Positions 8,667 through 17,584 of a stretch of DNA of 64,000 nt are shown here, piece after piece. The notes below the pieces were generated by a model, which saw only the letters and a list, made by a program, of their open reading frames with translations, had not been told where the DNA came from and ran no database searches. The DNA comes from DAOVRD01 sp964521715 (GTDB taxonomy: Bacteria; Planctomycetota; Brocadiia; SM23-32): positions 62,001 through 126,000 of the forward strand of contig CAZFSS010000004.1 of NCBI GenBank assembly GCA_964521715.1, in the 5' to 3' direction. A program made the position numbers and the translations under genes. Numbering within the stretch: position 1 is the stretch's first letter; each line of letters starts with the position of its first letter.

Positions 8667-8709
8667 TGCACGCGTCCTGACGCTTCTGAACCCGGCTCGG
8701 CCCTCCCTC

Positions 8710-8715
8710 ATTATA
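8710..8715 (-). promoter_or_regulatory. YggT promoter -10 element
   Basis: A perfect TATAAT on the minus strand about 44 bases upstream of the YggT start. The -35 region is weak (no better than a partial match), so only the -10 box is reported. Confidence 0.4.
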
Positions 8716-8776
8716 GCCGGAGCCCGACGACGGGCGACTGCGCGGGCACCCGGGGGCCCGCCTGCCGGCTTCCGAG

Positions 8777-8804
8777 TTGATTTGCCCGAAGGCGGGCGTA
8801 TAAT
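8777..8804 (+). promoter_or_regulatory. Promoter of the GH116 glycosidase gene
   Basis: TTGATT at 8777-8782 and a perfect TATAAT at 8799-8804 are 16 bases apart. Transcription would start near 8811, leaving a leader of about 68 bases. Confidence 0.6.
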
Positions 8805-8878
8805 CGCGCTCCGTTCCGGATGACGCGGCGTGAGAGCTCGTCTCCTCTTCGACGCCCCCTTGCCCGAGGAAGACTGCC

Positions 8879-11458
8879 ATGCAGCAGCAAGGCGTCTACA
8901 TACCGTACAGCCAGGAAGAGCTGATGTCCCGCGGCCCTCAGCGCACCTTCACGGGCCAGTCTCTGAAGGAGATTGCGTTCCCCCTCGGGGGGATAGGCAC
9001 GGGGTGCATTTCGCTGGGCGGACGCGGCCAACTGCGCGACTGGGAGATATTCAACCGGCCGAACCAGGGCTTCCGGCCGGACTTCAGTTTCGCCACGCTC
9101 CGATGCGAGGCGGCCCCGGGCGAACCGGTCGTCAAAGTGGTGGAGTCGCCGCTTCTGCCGCCCTACTCGAGCACGCACGGGAGCGGCCACTCCTGCGGCG
9201 AGGGCTTGCCGCACATGGCCTCGAACACCTTCCGCGGCGAGTACCCGTTCGCGTGGGTCGAGTTCGACGACGATGCCCTCCCGCTGCGCGTCGTGCTGGA
9301 AGCGTTCAACCCGTTCATCCCGCTCAACGACTTCGACTCGAGCCTTCCGGCCGCGATACTGATCTACAAGGTCGAGAACGTGGCCGACGGACCGGTCGAG
9401 GGCCTCCTCGCCTGGACGATCGAGAACGTCGTCGGCTACGAGGGCTCCGGCGGGCTGGAGCGGCGGGACCTGGGCGGCAACCGGAACGTGTTCCGTTCCG
9501 AACACGGCCTCAACGGCATGGTCCTGGACTCGACGCGGTATGGGCCGGGCTCGCATCGGCACGGCTCAATGGCGATCGCGACGCCGTGTCCGGACGTCAC
9601 GTACACGGGCAGCATCGGCGGGAGGGGGTTCGGGATAGGTCACAGGTTCTGGGACTTCGTGACGCGGGCCGGTTCGTTCGATGACGCCGACCTTTCCGAA
9701 CCGACGCCCGAAAGGCAGACGGCGATCTGCGCGCTCGGCGCGAAGTTCTCGCTACCGGCCGGGGAGGCGATCGAGATCCCGTTCCTCATCGCGTGGCACT
9801 TCCCCAACTTCCTCAAGTACTGGCACCACGGCGAGCAGAAGCCGCAATGGCTCAACTACTACGCCGGGCGCTTCGGCGACGCGTGGGCCGTGGCGCTCCA
9901 CGTGAAGGAGAACCTCGAGCGACTGCGAGCGGAGAGCATGCAGTACCACGACGCCCTGTTCGGCTCGACGCTTCCGGCGTGCGTCCTGGACGCTGCCAGC
10001 TCGCAGACGTCGACCCTCAAGAGCCCGACCTGCCTGCGGCTGGAGGACGGCACGTTCTACGGGTTCGAGGGCTGCGGCGCGACCTGGGGATGCTGCGAAG
10101 GCTCCTGCACGCACGTCTGGAACTACCAGCAGGTCCTCCCCTTCCTGTTCCCCTCGCTGGAACGCTCCATGCGCAGTACGGACTACCGCCACAACCTGCG
10201 CGAGGAGGATGGGCGGATGTGTTTCCGCCTGGCCCTGCCCCCCGGCACGTCGGACTGGGGGTTCCACGCCGCCGCAGACGGGCAGCTCGGCGGAATCATC
10301 AAGACCTACCGCGACTGGCTGCTCTGCGGGGACGACGAATGGCTGCGCGAGCTCTGGCCGCGGGTCAAGAAGGCCCTCGCCTACGCATGGGAGGAGTGGG
10401 ACGCCGACCGCGACGGCGTCATCGAAGGCATCCAGCACAACACGTATGACATCGAGCTGCACGGCCCCAACCCGCTCATCATGGGCTTCTACATGGGGGC
10501 CCTGCGCGCAGCGGAGGAGATGGCGTGCTACCTGGGCGAGCACGAACAGGCGGACCGGTACCGCCGCCTCTACGAGAAGGGCTCGGCCGCCATGGACCGC
10601 ACGCTCTTCAACGGCGAATACTACGTCCAGAAGTACGATCCCGAGGTCGCGCAGACGCAGCAGTTCGGCGAGGGCTGCCTGTCAGACCAGATGCTGGGAC
10701 AGTGGATCGCCGCGATCTGCGACCTGGGATACCTGTTCGATCCCGACAACGTCCGCAGCACGCTTGAGTGCGTGTTCCGCTCCAACTGGCGCCCGAGCCT
10801 GGTCAACCACGCCAACCCCCAGCGCATCTACGCCATCAACGAGGAAGCGGGCTTGCTGATGTGCTCCTGGCCGCACGGCAACCGCCCCCTGATCCCCACG
10901 ATGTATTGCGACGAGGTCTGGACCGGCATCGAGTACCAGGTCGCCAGTCACCTCATCATGGAGGGATTCGTCCGCGAGGGGCTCGCCGTCGTGAAGGGCG
11001 CGCGCGACCGGCATGACGGCCTGAGGCGCAACCCGTGGGACGAGTTCGAGTGCGGCAGCCATTACGCGCGCGCCATGTCGAGCTGGGGCCTGGTGCTGGC
11101 GCTCAGCGGCTACCACTGCAACGCGCCAGAAGGGCTGCTGCGGTTCGATCCGAAGCTCTGGCGCGAGGATTTCCGCGTGTTCTGGTCGAGCGGCTCGGGC
11201 TGGGGCACGTTCTCCCAGAAGCTGGGCGATGGGACGGCCGAGGCGTTGCTGGAAGTGCTGAGCGGCGAGCAGGCGCTGCGAACGCTGCGCCTGGCCGCGG
11301 ACGTGCTGGGCGAGGGAGAGGTCCGGGCCGCCGCCTCGCTCGCCGTCCGCGACGTTCCCTGTTCGGTCGCGAGGGATGGAAAATGGCTCGACGTGCGCTT
11401 CCCTGAAGGCGTCGAGGTGCACGCAGGCGAGGCGCTGAGGGTGACCCTGGCCGCCTGA
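8879..11458 (+). CDS. GH116 family glycosidase (GBA2-like beta-glucosidase/glucosylceramidase)
   Basis: An 859-residue protein with the two-part architecture of GH116. An N-terminal beta-rich domain opens with FPLGGIGTGCISLGGRGQL. A C-terminal alpha/alpha-barrel runs from about residue 390. By alignment from memory with human GBA2 (Glu527/Asp677), the nucleophile is Glu397 in GFEG and the acid/base is Asp524 in NTYD. Other markers are TDYRHNLREEDGRMCFRLAL, WPRVKKALAYAWEEWDADRD and the GIEYQVASHLIMEG segment. GH116 enzymes hydrolyse beta-glucosides, beta-xylosides or N-acetylglucosaminides. GBA2 acts on glucosylceramide. There is no signal peptide, so the enzyme is probably cytoplasmic. Substrate is unknown. 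A ceramide-synthesis locus nearby makes a glycosphingolipid substrate conceivable but unproven. Confidence 0.92.
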   Translation: MQQQGVYIPYSQEELMSRGPQRTFTGQSLKEIAFPLGGIGTGCISLGGRGQLRDWEIFNRPNQGFRPDFSFATLRCEAAPGEPVVKVVESPLLPPYSSTHGSGHSCGEGLPHMASNTFRGEYPFAWVEFDDDALPLRVVLEAFNPFIPLNDFDSSLPAAILIYKVENVADGPVEGLLAWTIENVVGYEGSGGLERRDLGGNRNVFRSEHGLNGMVLDSTRYGPGSHRHGSMAIATPCPDVTYTGSIGGRGFGIGHRFWDFVTRAGSFDDADLSEPTPERQTAICALGAKFSLPAGEAIEIPFLIAWHFPNFLKYWHHGEQKPQWLNYYAGRFGDAWAVALHVKENLERLRAESMQYHDALFGSTLPACVLDAASSQTSTLKSPTCLRLEDGTFYGFEGCGATWGCCEGSCTHVWNYQQVLPFLFPSLERSMRSTDYRHNLREEDGRMCFRLALPPGTSDWGFHAAADGQLGGIIKTYRDWLLCGDDEWLRELWPRVKKALAYAWEEWDADRDGVIEGIQHNTYDIELHGPNPLIMGFYMGALRAAEEMACYLGEHEQADRYRRLYEKGSAAMDRTLFNGEYYVQKYDPEVAQTQQFGEGCLSDQMLGQWIAAICDLGYLFDPDNVRSTLECVFRSNWRPSLVNHANPQRIYAINEEAGLLMCSWPHGNRPLIPTMYCDEVWTGIEYQVASHLIMEGFVREGLAVVKGARDRHDGLRRNPWDEFECGSHYARAMSSWGLVLALSGYHCNAPEGLLRFDPKLWREDFRVFWSSGSGWGTFSQKLGDGTAEALLEVLSGEQALRTLRLAADVLGEGEVRAAASLAVRDVPCSVARDGKWLDVRFPEGVEVHAGEALRVTLAA

Positions 11459-11461
11459 GAT

Positions 11462-11914
11462 TCAGTCCTTCAGGAAGGCGTCCTCGCCCTCGAACGGCGG
11501 CGAGTAGATCATCAGCGCCCTGAACTCTTCGGTCGTCTCGTGCGGCATGATGGTGTATGCCGTGAAGCGCGGGATGACCACGGCCGATCCCGGCCCCACG
11601 AAGTGCCGCATCTTCTCCACCATCACGATCGCCTTGCCGGAGACGACGACCAGCGTCAGGTCGTGGGCGGCGTGGTAGCGCTCGCCAAGCATGGCGTCGG
11701 GCGCCAACTGGAGGACGCACACGTTCTGCGCGCGCGTGCGCTCGTATTCGGCGAAGGCCGAGAGCTCGCCCGGCTTCAGCTCGGCCACCGATTCGCGGGG
11801 GTCGAAGACCAGGTTGCGCGGCCGCTGGTTCAGCACGGCCTGCTGCCTGTGCGTCAGGCAACCCGTCGCGAACACGAGGATGGCAGCCGCCAGTAGCCAG
11901 TATGCTCGTCTCAT
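11462..11914 (-). CDS. Cupin-domain lipoprotein
   Basis: A 150-residue predicted lipoprotein. The start MRRAYWLLAAAILVFATGC is a signal peptide with lipobox FATGC, so the mature protein would be lipid-anchored at Cys19. Residues about 70-145 form a small cupin: YHAAHDLTLVVVSGKAIVMV and VGPGSAVVIPRFTAYTI are the two conserved beta-strand motifs. The metal ligands are only partly present (HAAHD). This suggests a sugar- or ligand-binding periplasmic protein with no obvious catalytic role. The open frame continues to 12196, but the ATG at 11914 gives the signal peptide and lies below a good promoter. The stop converges on the GH116 stop with 3 bases between them. Confidence 0.8.
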   Translation of the reverse strand: MRRAYWLLAAAILVFATGCLTHRQQAVLNQRPRNLVFDPRESVAELKPGELSAFAEYERTRAQNVCVLQLAPDAMLGERYHAAHDLTLVVVSGKAIVMVEKMRHFVGPGSAVVIPRFTAYTIMPHETTEEFRALMIYSPPFEGEDAFLKD

Positions 11915-11977
11915 CAAGGGCCTCGGAGTGTCGCCAGCCGCGCCCTCGGGGCGCCCGTGCTCACGCGATGCACAGAG

Positions 11978-12006
11978 AATATAACCGCCCGGCCGCGCCC
12001 TTTCAA
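11978..12006 (-). promoter_or_regulatory. Promoter of the cupin lipoprotein gene
   Basis: On the minus strand TTGAAA (12001-12006) and TATATT (11978-11983) are 17 bases apart. The leader to the ATG at 11914 would be about 57 bases. This rules out the longer frame that begins at 12196. Confidence 0.6.
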
Positions 12007-12048
12007 CTCCGGCCGCTGGCCGGGCCCGCGTCCGCTCCCGCCCTTCCC

Positions 12049-12078
12049 TTGCGGCGGGCCGGGCGTTTAGCGGATAGT
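12049..12078 (+). promoter_or_regulatory. Candidate promoter of the GT4 glycosyltransferase gene
   Basis: TTGCGG at 12049-12054 and GATAGT at 12073-12078 are 18 bases apart, roughly 55 bases before the start codon. The -10 box is imperfect. Confidence 0.35.
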
Positions 12079-12131
12079 GTGCCGGCGGGCGGCCACAGCC
12101 CGGCGGTTCCATCGCGCTGCGGGGCGTAGAG

Positions 12132-13304
12132 ATGAGGGTAACCATCTGCTGCAAACGGTTCGGCCAGCGCGGCGGCGCCGAGGCGTTCCTGATCAATTGC
12201 GCACGCTACCTGGTCAGCGAAGGCCATCAGGTCAGAGCGCTGGCTCAGCAGCCGGACGGCGAGGTCGAGGGCATCGAGCTTGCGCGTCTGAACGTGCCGC
12301 CGGCCCCCCGCGCGTTCCAGGATCTGGCCCTGGCCAGGGCGGCAGAGAAGGCGCTGGCCGCCGAGGACGCGGACGTCACCTTCAGCGACCAGCGCTGCTG
12401 GGGAGCGCAGGTCGTCCGACTGGGCGGCGGCGTCCAGCGCGAGTTCGTCAGGCAGCGGGCCAGGAGCTACCGCACCCCACTCGGCCGGGCGGCCAACGCC
12501 CTTGCGCGGCGCTTGAGCGTCCGCGAGAGGCTCAGGCTCAGCATCGAGGCCAGGATGTACCGCCACCCCGCCCTGCGCCGCATCATCGCCAACTCGGACA
12601 TGGTCCGGCGCGAGCTCGAGCGGCACTTCCCACACGTGGCTGACCGCGTCCGCGTCGTCTACAACGGCGCCGACCCCGAGCGCTTCAGTCCGGAGCTGAA
12701 GCGGAAGCATTGCCCCGCCGTGAGGCAGGAGCTCGGCATCCCCTCCGACGCGTTCGTCGGCGTGTTCGTCGGGCACGACTGGCGCCGCAAGGGCCTGTTC
12801 ACCTTCCTCGAGGCTCTGGCCCTGCTGGCCCGAAAGCCGACTCCCCGGCCCGTCTACGCGCTCGTCGTCGGCCGAGGCAACGCGCGACGGGCGCACGCCT
12901 TCGCCCGCAGGCGAGGCGTCGCCCACCTGGTCCGCTTCACAGGCGACCGAGAGCCCGACGCGTTCTACGGGGCGTCCGACGTGCTGGTCCTGCCGAGCTA
13001 CTACGACCCCTGCGCCAACGTGACCATGGAGGCGCTCGCCTGCGGCCTGCCGGCGATCACGTCCGCCCACAATGGCGCCTACGAGCTGCTCACGCCGGGC
13101 GGGAACGGCTTCTACATGGAGGATGCGTCGGACGCCGAGCGGCTGGCCGGCTTCATCGAGCACTTCATGGACGAGGGGCGCCTGGCCGCGGCGTCCGAGG
13201 CGGCCCGGCGGCTGGCCCTCCGCTACACCCTCAGCGGGCAGTACGCGAAGGTCCTGGAGGTGCTCCAGGAAGCCGCCGAGCTGCCCCCCAGGCGGGACGG
13301 CTGA
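12132..13304 (+). CDS. GT4 family glycosyltransferase (WaaG-like)
   Basis: A 390-residue GT-B fold transferase. The N-terminal domain begins MRVTICCKRFGQRGGAEAFL, the GGAE-type acceptor loop found in WaaG/PimA-like enzymes. The C-terminal Glycos_transf_1 domain starts near residue 195 at GIPSDAFVGVFVGHDWRRKG. Its donor-site motif is DVLVLPSYYDPCANVTMEAL, with the expected E-x7-E pattern read as DP-x5-EA here. The family transfers a nucleotide-activated sugar to a lipid or polysaccharide acceptor at the cytoplasmic membrane face. WaaG adds the first glucose to the lipopolysaccharide core, but the acceptor here is unknown. The gene stands alone and is convergent with galK (6 bases between stops). 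Confidence 0.88.
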   Translation: MRVTICCKRFGQRGGAEAFLINCARYLVSEGHQVRALAQQPDGEVEGIELARLNVPPAPRAFQDLALARAAEKALAAEDADVTFSDQRCWGAQVVRLGGGVQREFVRQRARSYRTPLGRAANALARRLSVRERLRLSIEARMYRHPALRRIIANSDMVRRELERHFPHVADRVRVVYNGADPERFSPELKRKHCPAVRQELGIPSDAFVGVFVGHDWRRKGLFTFLEALALLARKPTPRPVYALVVGRGNARRAHAFARRRGVAHLVRFTGDREPDAFYGASDVLVLPSYYDPCANVTMEALACGLPAITSAHNGAYELLTPGGNGFYMEDASDAERLAGFIEHFMDEGRLAAASEAARRLALRYTLSGQYAKVLEVLQEAAELPPRRDG

Positions 13305-13310
13305 AACCCG

Positions 13311-14489
13311 TCAGCACCTCTCGACGCCCGCGCCGGCAACGGCGACGAACTGATAGGCCTCCGGGGCTATCCCCGTCTCTTCCCGATACGCCGCGCGGAC
13401 GACCGTTGCGAGCCGGTCGGCCCGGCCGCGCTCCACGAGGTTCACGGTGCAGCCGCCGAACCCGGCGCCGACCATCCGCGCCCCCAGGATGCCGGGCTGC
13501 CTGCGCGCCAGCTCCACCATGAGGTCCAGCTCCTCGCAGCTCACCTCGTAGTCCGAGCGCAGGCTCTCGTGAGACTCGTTCATCAGCCGCCCGAATCGCC
13601 CGTAGTCCCCCGCTTTGAGCGCCTCGGCGGCCTGCACGGTCCGCTCGTTCTCGCCGACGACGTGCCGGGCGCGCTTCAGCGTCACCTCGTCGAGCGCGTC
13701 GCCGTGTTCGGCCAGGATATCGGGCGTCACGTCGCGCAGTTGCTCGACGCCGCCGACGCGCCCGTTCAAGATCCGCGCGGCGTCCTCGCAGCGGGCGCGC
13801 CGCTCGTTGTAGGCCGAACTGCCCAGCTCGTGATGCACCATCGTGTTGCAGACCACAATCCGGAACGCCGACGTGTCGAGCGGCAAAAGCTCGTGCTCCA
13901 GGGACCGGCAGTCCAGCAGGAGGGCGTGCTCGCGGCGCGCGTGGATGCTGACGAACTGGTCCATGATGCCGCAGTTGACGCCGACGAACCGGTTCTCCGC
14001 CCGCTGGCAAAGCAGCGCCAGCTCCTTCGGGTCGGGCTGGAGGCCGGCCGCGGCGCAGAAAGCGCCGGCCGTCGCCACCTCGAGGGCCGCGGACGAGCTG
14101 AGCCCCGCCCCGATCGGAACGTCGCCGCAGATGATGCCCTCGATCGGGCTCAGTCCGTAGCCCCCTTCCAGCAGCATCGCCGCCACGCCCCTCACGTAGT
14201 TGGCCCAGCCGCCGGTGGCGGACTCGTTCCGCTCGATGGCGTCCAGGTCGAACTCGTCCCACTCGCCGTAGTTCTCCGACCAGACGCGCACCGGCCCGTC
14301 CTCGGCCAGCCGGAAGAAGAAGCGCACCTCCCGGTCGACGGCCATCGGCATCACGAACCCGCCGTTGTAGTCCGTGTGCTCGCCGATCAGGTTCACCCGG
14401 CCCGGCGCGCGCGAGCAGCGCAGGCCCTCCCTGGTGCCGAAGTTCTCCTCGAACTTCGCAACGAACTTCCTGACCGTGCCGTGGTCCAA
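13311..14489 (-). CDS. galK: Galactokinase
   Basis: A 392-residue GHMP-family kinase that phosphorylates galactose to galactose-1-phosphate, the entry step of the Leloir pathway. The N-terminal signature is CSRAPGRVNLIGEHTDYNGG, matching the galactokinase substrate motif. The ATP-binding GHMP motif is GDVPIGAGLSSSAALEVA, and the C-terminal motif is ARMVGAGFGGCTVNL. The segment NCGIMDQFVSI contains the catalytic-base region. Length is normal. It lies 64 bases after the leuS stop on the same strand without a clear promoter of its own, so read-through from leuS is likely. No galT or galE was found in the window. Confidence 0.96.
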   Translation of the reverse strand: MDHGTVRKFVAKFEENFGTREGLRCSRAPGRVNLIGEHTDYNGGFVMPMAVDREVRFFFRLAEDGPVRVWSENYGEWDEFDLDAIERNESATGGWANYVRGVAAMLLEGGYGLSPIEGIICGDVPIGAGLSSSAALEVATAGAFCAAAGLQPDPKELALLCQRAENRFVGVNCGIMDQFVSIHARREHALLLDCRSLEHELLPLDTSAFRIVVCNTMVHHELGSSAYNERRARCEDAARILNGRVGGVEQLRDVTPDILAEHGDALDEVTLKRARHVVGENERTVQAAEALKAGDYGRFGRLMNESHESLRSDYEVSCEELDLMVELARRQPGILGARMVGAGFGGCTVNLVERGRADRLATVVRAAYREETGIAPEAYQFVAVAGAGVERC

Positions 14490-14553
14490 AGCGGGTCCCT
14501 CACAGCCGTTGACGTCGATTGCGCAGAGAGCGAAGCCCCCGGCCCGCGCGGGT

Positions 14554-17193
14554 TCACCGCACCACGATGTTCACGATGCGGTTGGGCACGACGACGACCT
14601 GCCTGATCTCTTTCCCTTGGGTGTGCCTGGCCACGTTCTCGAGCGCGAGCGCCTTCTCCCGGACGGTCTCCTCGTCCTCGTCGAGGGGCACCAGCAGGCG
14701 GTCGCGCACCTTCCCGTTGACCTGGACGGGCAGCTCGACCCGCTCCGCCCTGGCCAACTCCCCATCGAACGCCGGCCAGGGGTGGCGGAAGATGCTCGGC
14801 TCGCTGCCCAGCCGCGACCAGAGCTCCTCGCAGAAGTGCGGCACGAACGGGGCCAGCAGCTGCACCATCCGCTCGATCATGAACCGGAGCGCGTCGAACT
14901 CTGCGCGCGCCGCCCCGGACTCGGCCGCCCCGTAGCTCTCGCGCAGGGGCAGTTTCTGGACCTCGTTCAGCAGCGAGATGATGGACGCAATGGCCGTGTT
15001 GAAATGCCAGCGCCCCTCGATGTCCTCCGTGACCTTCTCGATCGTCGCGTGCGTCAGGCGATGGACGCGCCGCCAGTCCCCCGCCAGCTCGCCCTCCCGC
15101 ACCTCGCCCCGAGGGAGGCTCCTGAACTCGCCTTCGTGCGAGACCACCAGGTCCCAGAGCCGGTTGAGGAACCGCGAGTAGCCGACGATGCCGCTGTCCT
15201 GCCACTCGGCGTCCCTCTCCGGCGGCCCGATGGCCAGCGTGTAGAGCCGCAGCGTGTCGGCGCCGTACTTCTCGATCACCTGGTCGAACGTGACCACGTT
15301 GCCCTTCGACTTGCTCATCTTGTCGAGCCGGGCGACGACGTCGATCTCCTTCTCCAGCCGCTCGGCCAGTTCGGCGCCCACGTCGCACCGGCACGGTTCG
15401 CGCACGTTCAGATCGTCGCTGACAATCCGGCCGCACCGCGTGCAGATGTAGCTCTGCTTGCAGATCATGCCCTGCGTGAACAGCGTGGAGAACGGCTCGA
15501 CAAAGTCGATCTGCCCGGCGTCCTTCAGCACCTTTACGACGAAGCGCGAGTAGAGAAGGTGCAGCACCGCGTGCTCCACCCCGCCGATGTAGAGGTCCAC
15601 GGGCAGCCACTTCGCCACGTCGGCGCGGTCGAACGGCTCCTCCTCGCAACGGGGCGAGATGTAGCGCAGGAAGTACCAGCACGAGCAGAGCCACTGCGCG
15701 ATCGTGTCCGTCTCCCGCTCCGCCTCGCCGCCGCATTCGGGGCAGGTCGTCTGGACGAACTCCTCGACGAACGTCAGAGGGCTCCTGCCCCGCGGCGTGA
15801 AGTCCACCTCCTCCGGCAGCAGCACGGGCAGCTCGTCCTCGGGCACGGCCACCATGCCGCACCGGTCGCAGTGAACCACCGGTATCGGCGCGCCCCAGTA
15901 GCGCTGCCGGCTGACCAGCCAGTCGCGCAGGCGGTAGTTGACCTCCGCCTGGCCAATGCCCTTCTCGGCGAGGTACTCGATGACCGTGTGGATGCCCTCG
16001 GGCACCTGCGTCCCGTCGAACGGGCCGCTGTTCACCATAACGCCCGGCCCTTCATACGCCTCGGCCATATCCGCCGAGCGCAGCCGCCCGTCGGGCGGCT
16101 GGATGACCACCCGGATCGCAAGCCCGTACTCCTTCGCGAACTCGAAGTCCCGCTGGTCGTGCGCCGGCACCGCCATCACGGCGCCCGTGCCGTACTCCAT
16201 CAGCGCGTAGTTCGCGACCCAGAGCGGCACCTCCTCGCCGTTGACGGGGTTGACCACGTAGCGGCCCGTGAAGACGCCCTCCTTGGGCACCGTCTCCGAC
16301 GATCGCGCCACCTGCCCCTGCTCGACCGCGCGGGCGACGAAGTCCAGCACGTCGTCCTCGCGCTCGGTGCCTGCCACCAGGTCGGGCACGGCCGGATGCT
16401 CGGGCGCCAGGCTCATGAACGTCACGCCCCACAGCGTGTCCGGCCGCGTCGTGAAGCACGGCATCGGCTCGCCCGTGTGGGCCACGTGGAAGCTCACCAG
16501 CGCCCCTTCGCTGCGGCCGATCCAGTTGGCCTGCATCAGCCGCACGCGCTCCGGCCACGCGCCCAGCAGCGCCAGGTCGTCCAGCAGCCGCTGCGCGTAC
16601 TCCGTGATCTTGAAGAACCACTGCGGCAGGTCCTTCTGCGTGACCGGGGTGTCGCAGCGCTCGCAGAGGCCGTTGACGACCTCCTCGTTCGCCAGCCCGG
16701 TCTGGCAGCTCGGGCACCAGTTCACCGGCGCGTCCTTGCGGTAGGCGAGCCCCCGCTTGAAAAGCTGGAGGAACACCCACTGCGTCCACCTGTAGTACGC
16801 GGGATCGCTGGTGTCGATCTCCCTGTCCCAGTCGTAGCCGATGCCGAGGGACTGCATCTGGTCCTTCATGATCGCGCTGTTGCGGGCCACGGCGTCGCGC
16901 GGATGCAGCCCGCGCTTGATGGCGGCGTTCTCGGCCGGCAGGCCGAACGCGTCCCACCCCATCGGGTGCAGCACGTTGTAGCCCTGCATCATCTTGTAGC
17001 GGGCCACCACGTCCCCGAGGATGTAGTTGCGCCCGTGGCCCACGTGCAGCGCACCGGACGGGTAGGGGAACATCACGAGGCAGTAGAACTTGGTCCGCTC
17101 GTCGGCGAGGTCGCAGCGGGACAGGCCGATCCTGTCCCAGTAGTCGCGCCAGTGGGCTTCGAGGTGCGCGGGGTTGTACTGGTCGCCGGGCAT
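14554..17193 (-). CDS. leuS: Leucyl-tRNA synthetase
   Basis: An 879-residue class I aminoacyl-tRNA synthetase that charges tRNA-Leu. The catalytic HIGH-type motif is in YPSGALHVGHGRNYI. The KMSKS loop is DKMSKSKGNVVTFDQVI. The Zn-like Cys pairs WCPSCQTGL and CERC, a CP1 editing domain from about residue 220, and an anticodon domain near the C-terminus are all visible. The upstream frame reaches 17238, but the TATAAT -10 element at 17246-17251 would place the transcript start almost on that codon. The ATG at 17193, giving MPGDQYNPAHLEAHWRDYW, is therefore preferred. Length matches bacterial LeuRS. galK follows on the same strand. Confidence 0.97.
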   Translation of the reverse strand: MPGDQYNPAHLEAHWRDYWDRIGLSRCDLADERTKFYCLVMFPYPSGALHVGHGRNYILGDVVARYKMMQGYNVLHPMGWDAFGLPAENAAIKRGLHPRDAVARNSAIMKDQMQSLGIGYDWDREIDTSDPAYYRWTQWVFLQLFKRGLAYRKDAPVNWCPSCQTGLANEEVVNGLCERCDTPVTQKDLPQWFFKITEYAQRLLDDLALLGAWPERVRLMQANWIGRSEGALVSFHVAHTGEPMPCFTTRPDTLWGVTFMSLAPEHPAVPDLVAGTEREDDVLDFVARAVEQGQVARSSETVPKEGVFTGRYVVNPVNGEEVPLWVANYALMEYGTGAVMAVPAHDQRDFEFAKEYGLAIRVVIQPPDGRLRSADMAEAYEGPGVMVNSGPFDGTQVPEGIHTVIEYLAEKGIGQAEVNYRLRDWLVSRQRYWGAPIPVVHCDRCGMVAVPEDELPVLLPEEVDFTPRGRSPLTFVEEFVQTTCPECGGEAERETDTIAQWLCSCWYFLRYISPRCEEEPFDRADVAKWLPVDLYIGGVEHAVLHLLYSRFVVKVLKDAGQIDFVEPFSTLFTQGMICKQSYICTRCGRIVSDDLNVREPCRCDVGAELAERLEKEIDVVARLDKMSKSKGNVVTFDQVIEKYGADTLRLYTLAIGPPERDAEWQDSGIVGYSRFLNRLWDLVVSHEGEFRSLPRGEVREGELAGDWRRVHRLTHATIEKVTEDIEGRWHFNTAIASIISLLNEVQKLPLRESYGAAESGAARAEFDALRFMIERMVQLLAPFVPHFCEELWSRLGSEPSIFRHPWPAFDGELARAERVELPVQVNGKVRDRLLVPLDEDEETVREKALALENVARHTQGKEIRQVVVVPNRIVNIVVR

Positions 17194-17245
17194 TCGGTGG
17201 TGCTCCGTGTTGCGCAAGTCCTTCCGGGATGCAGACAAGGGAGCG

Positions 17246-17251
17246 ATTATA
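17246..17251 (-). promoter_or_regulatory. leuS promoter -10 element
   Basis: A perfect TATAAT on the minus strand. The sequence 17 bases upstream (TTCAAG) is a weak -35. The implied transcript start near 17239 supports the downstream ATG for leuS. Confidence 0.5.
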
Positions 17252-17291
17252 CCAGGAGGGTGGCCGGCCTTGAAAGGAAACGGGGTAACGG

Positions 17292-17512
17292 CAGTTGCCA
17301 GTGGTCAGTGGCCAGTTGCCAGTAACGACGGGAAACGAGGAGCAGGAGCAAGAGCAAGAGCAGGGGCGGGGGTAGGGGCGCGGCGGGCCGCGCCCTGGGA
17401 GCAGGAGCACGAGTAGGAGCAAGAGCAGGATCAGCGTTCTAGCACCTAGAACCTAAAACCTAGCACCTGAGTAAGAGCACGAGCACGAGCACGAGTAGGA
17501 GCAAGAGCAGGA
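17292..17512. repeat. Low-complexity intergenic repeat tract
   Basis: Three kinds of simple repeat follow one another between leuS and coaX. At 17292-17324 there are degenerate CAGTTGC/CAGTGGT units. From 17336 to 17430 and 17470 to 17512 there are GAGCAN hexamer runs. At 17440-17467 there are four heptamers of the form TAGCACC, TAGAACC, TAAAACC, TAGCACC. A 26-base segment is exactly repeated at 17405-17430 and 17487-17512. A GC-rich inverted stretch (GCGCGGCGGGCCGCGCC) lies between. There are no regularly spaced unique spacers, so this is not a CRISPR array. No gene is seen in the 390-base gap. Confidence 0.85.
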
Positions 17513-17557
17513 GAAGGGTTGCGCGAGGGGAGCGTCGAATCTACAGCGCGCGTCGGG

Positions 17558-17563
17558 TATACT
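17558..17563 (+). promoter_or_regulatory. Candidate coaX promoter -10 element
   Basis: TATACT lies about 22 bases before the coaX ATG. The best -35 (TCGAAT, 17-base spacing) is weak. It supports the start at 17585 over the in-frame start at 17519. Confidence 0.35.
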
Positions 17564-17584
17564 CGGCGCCGGAGAACCCGGAGC

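Noticed and set aside
14374..17325. A 983-codon open frame on the plus strand antisense to leuS
   Set aside because: It has the His/Arg/Leu-rich composition of a GC-rich shadow frame, while leuS on the other strand shows HIGH, KMSKS and editing-domain motifs over the same region.
17336..17512. Possible CRISPR array
   Set aside because: The repeats are short, degenerate and without regular unique spacers. No cas gene lies in the window.
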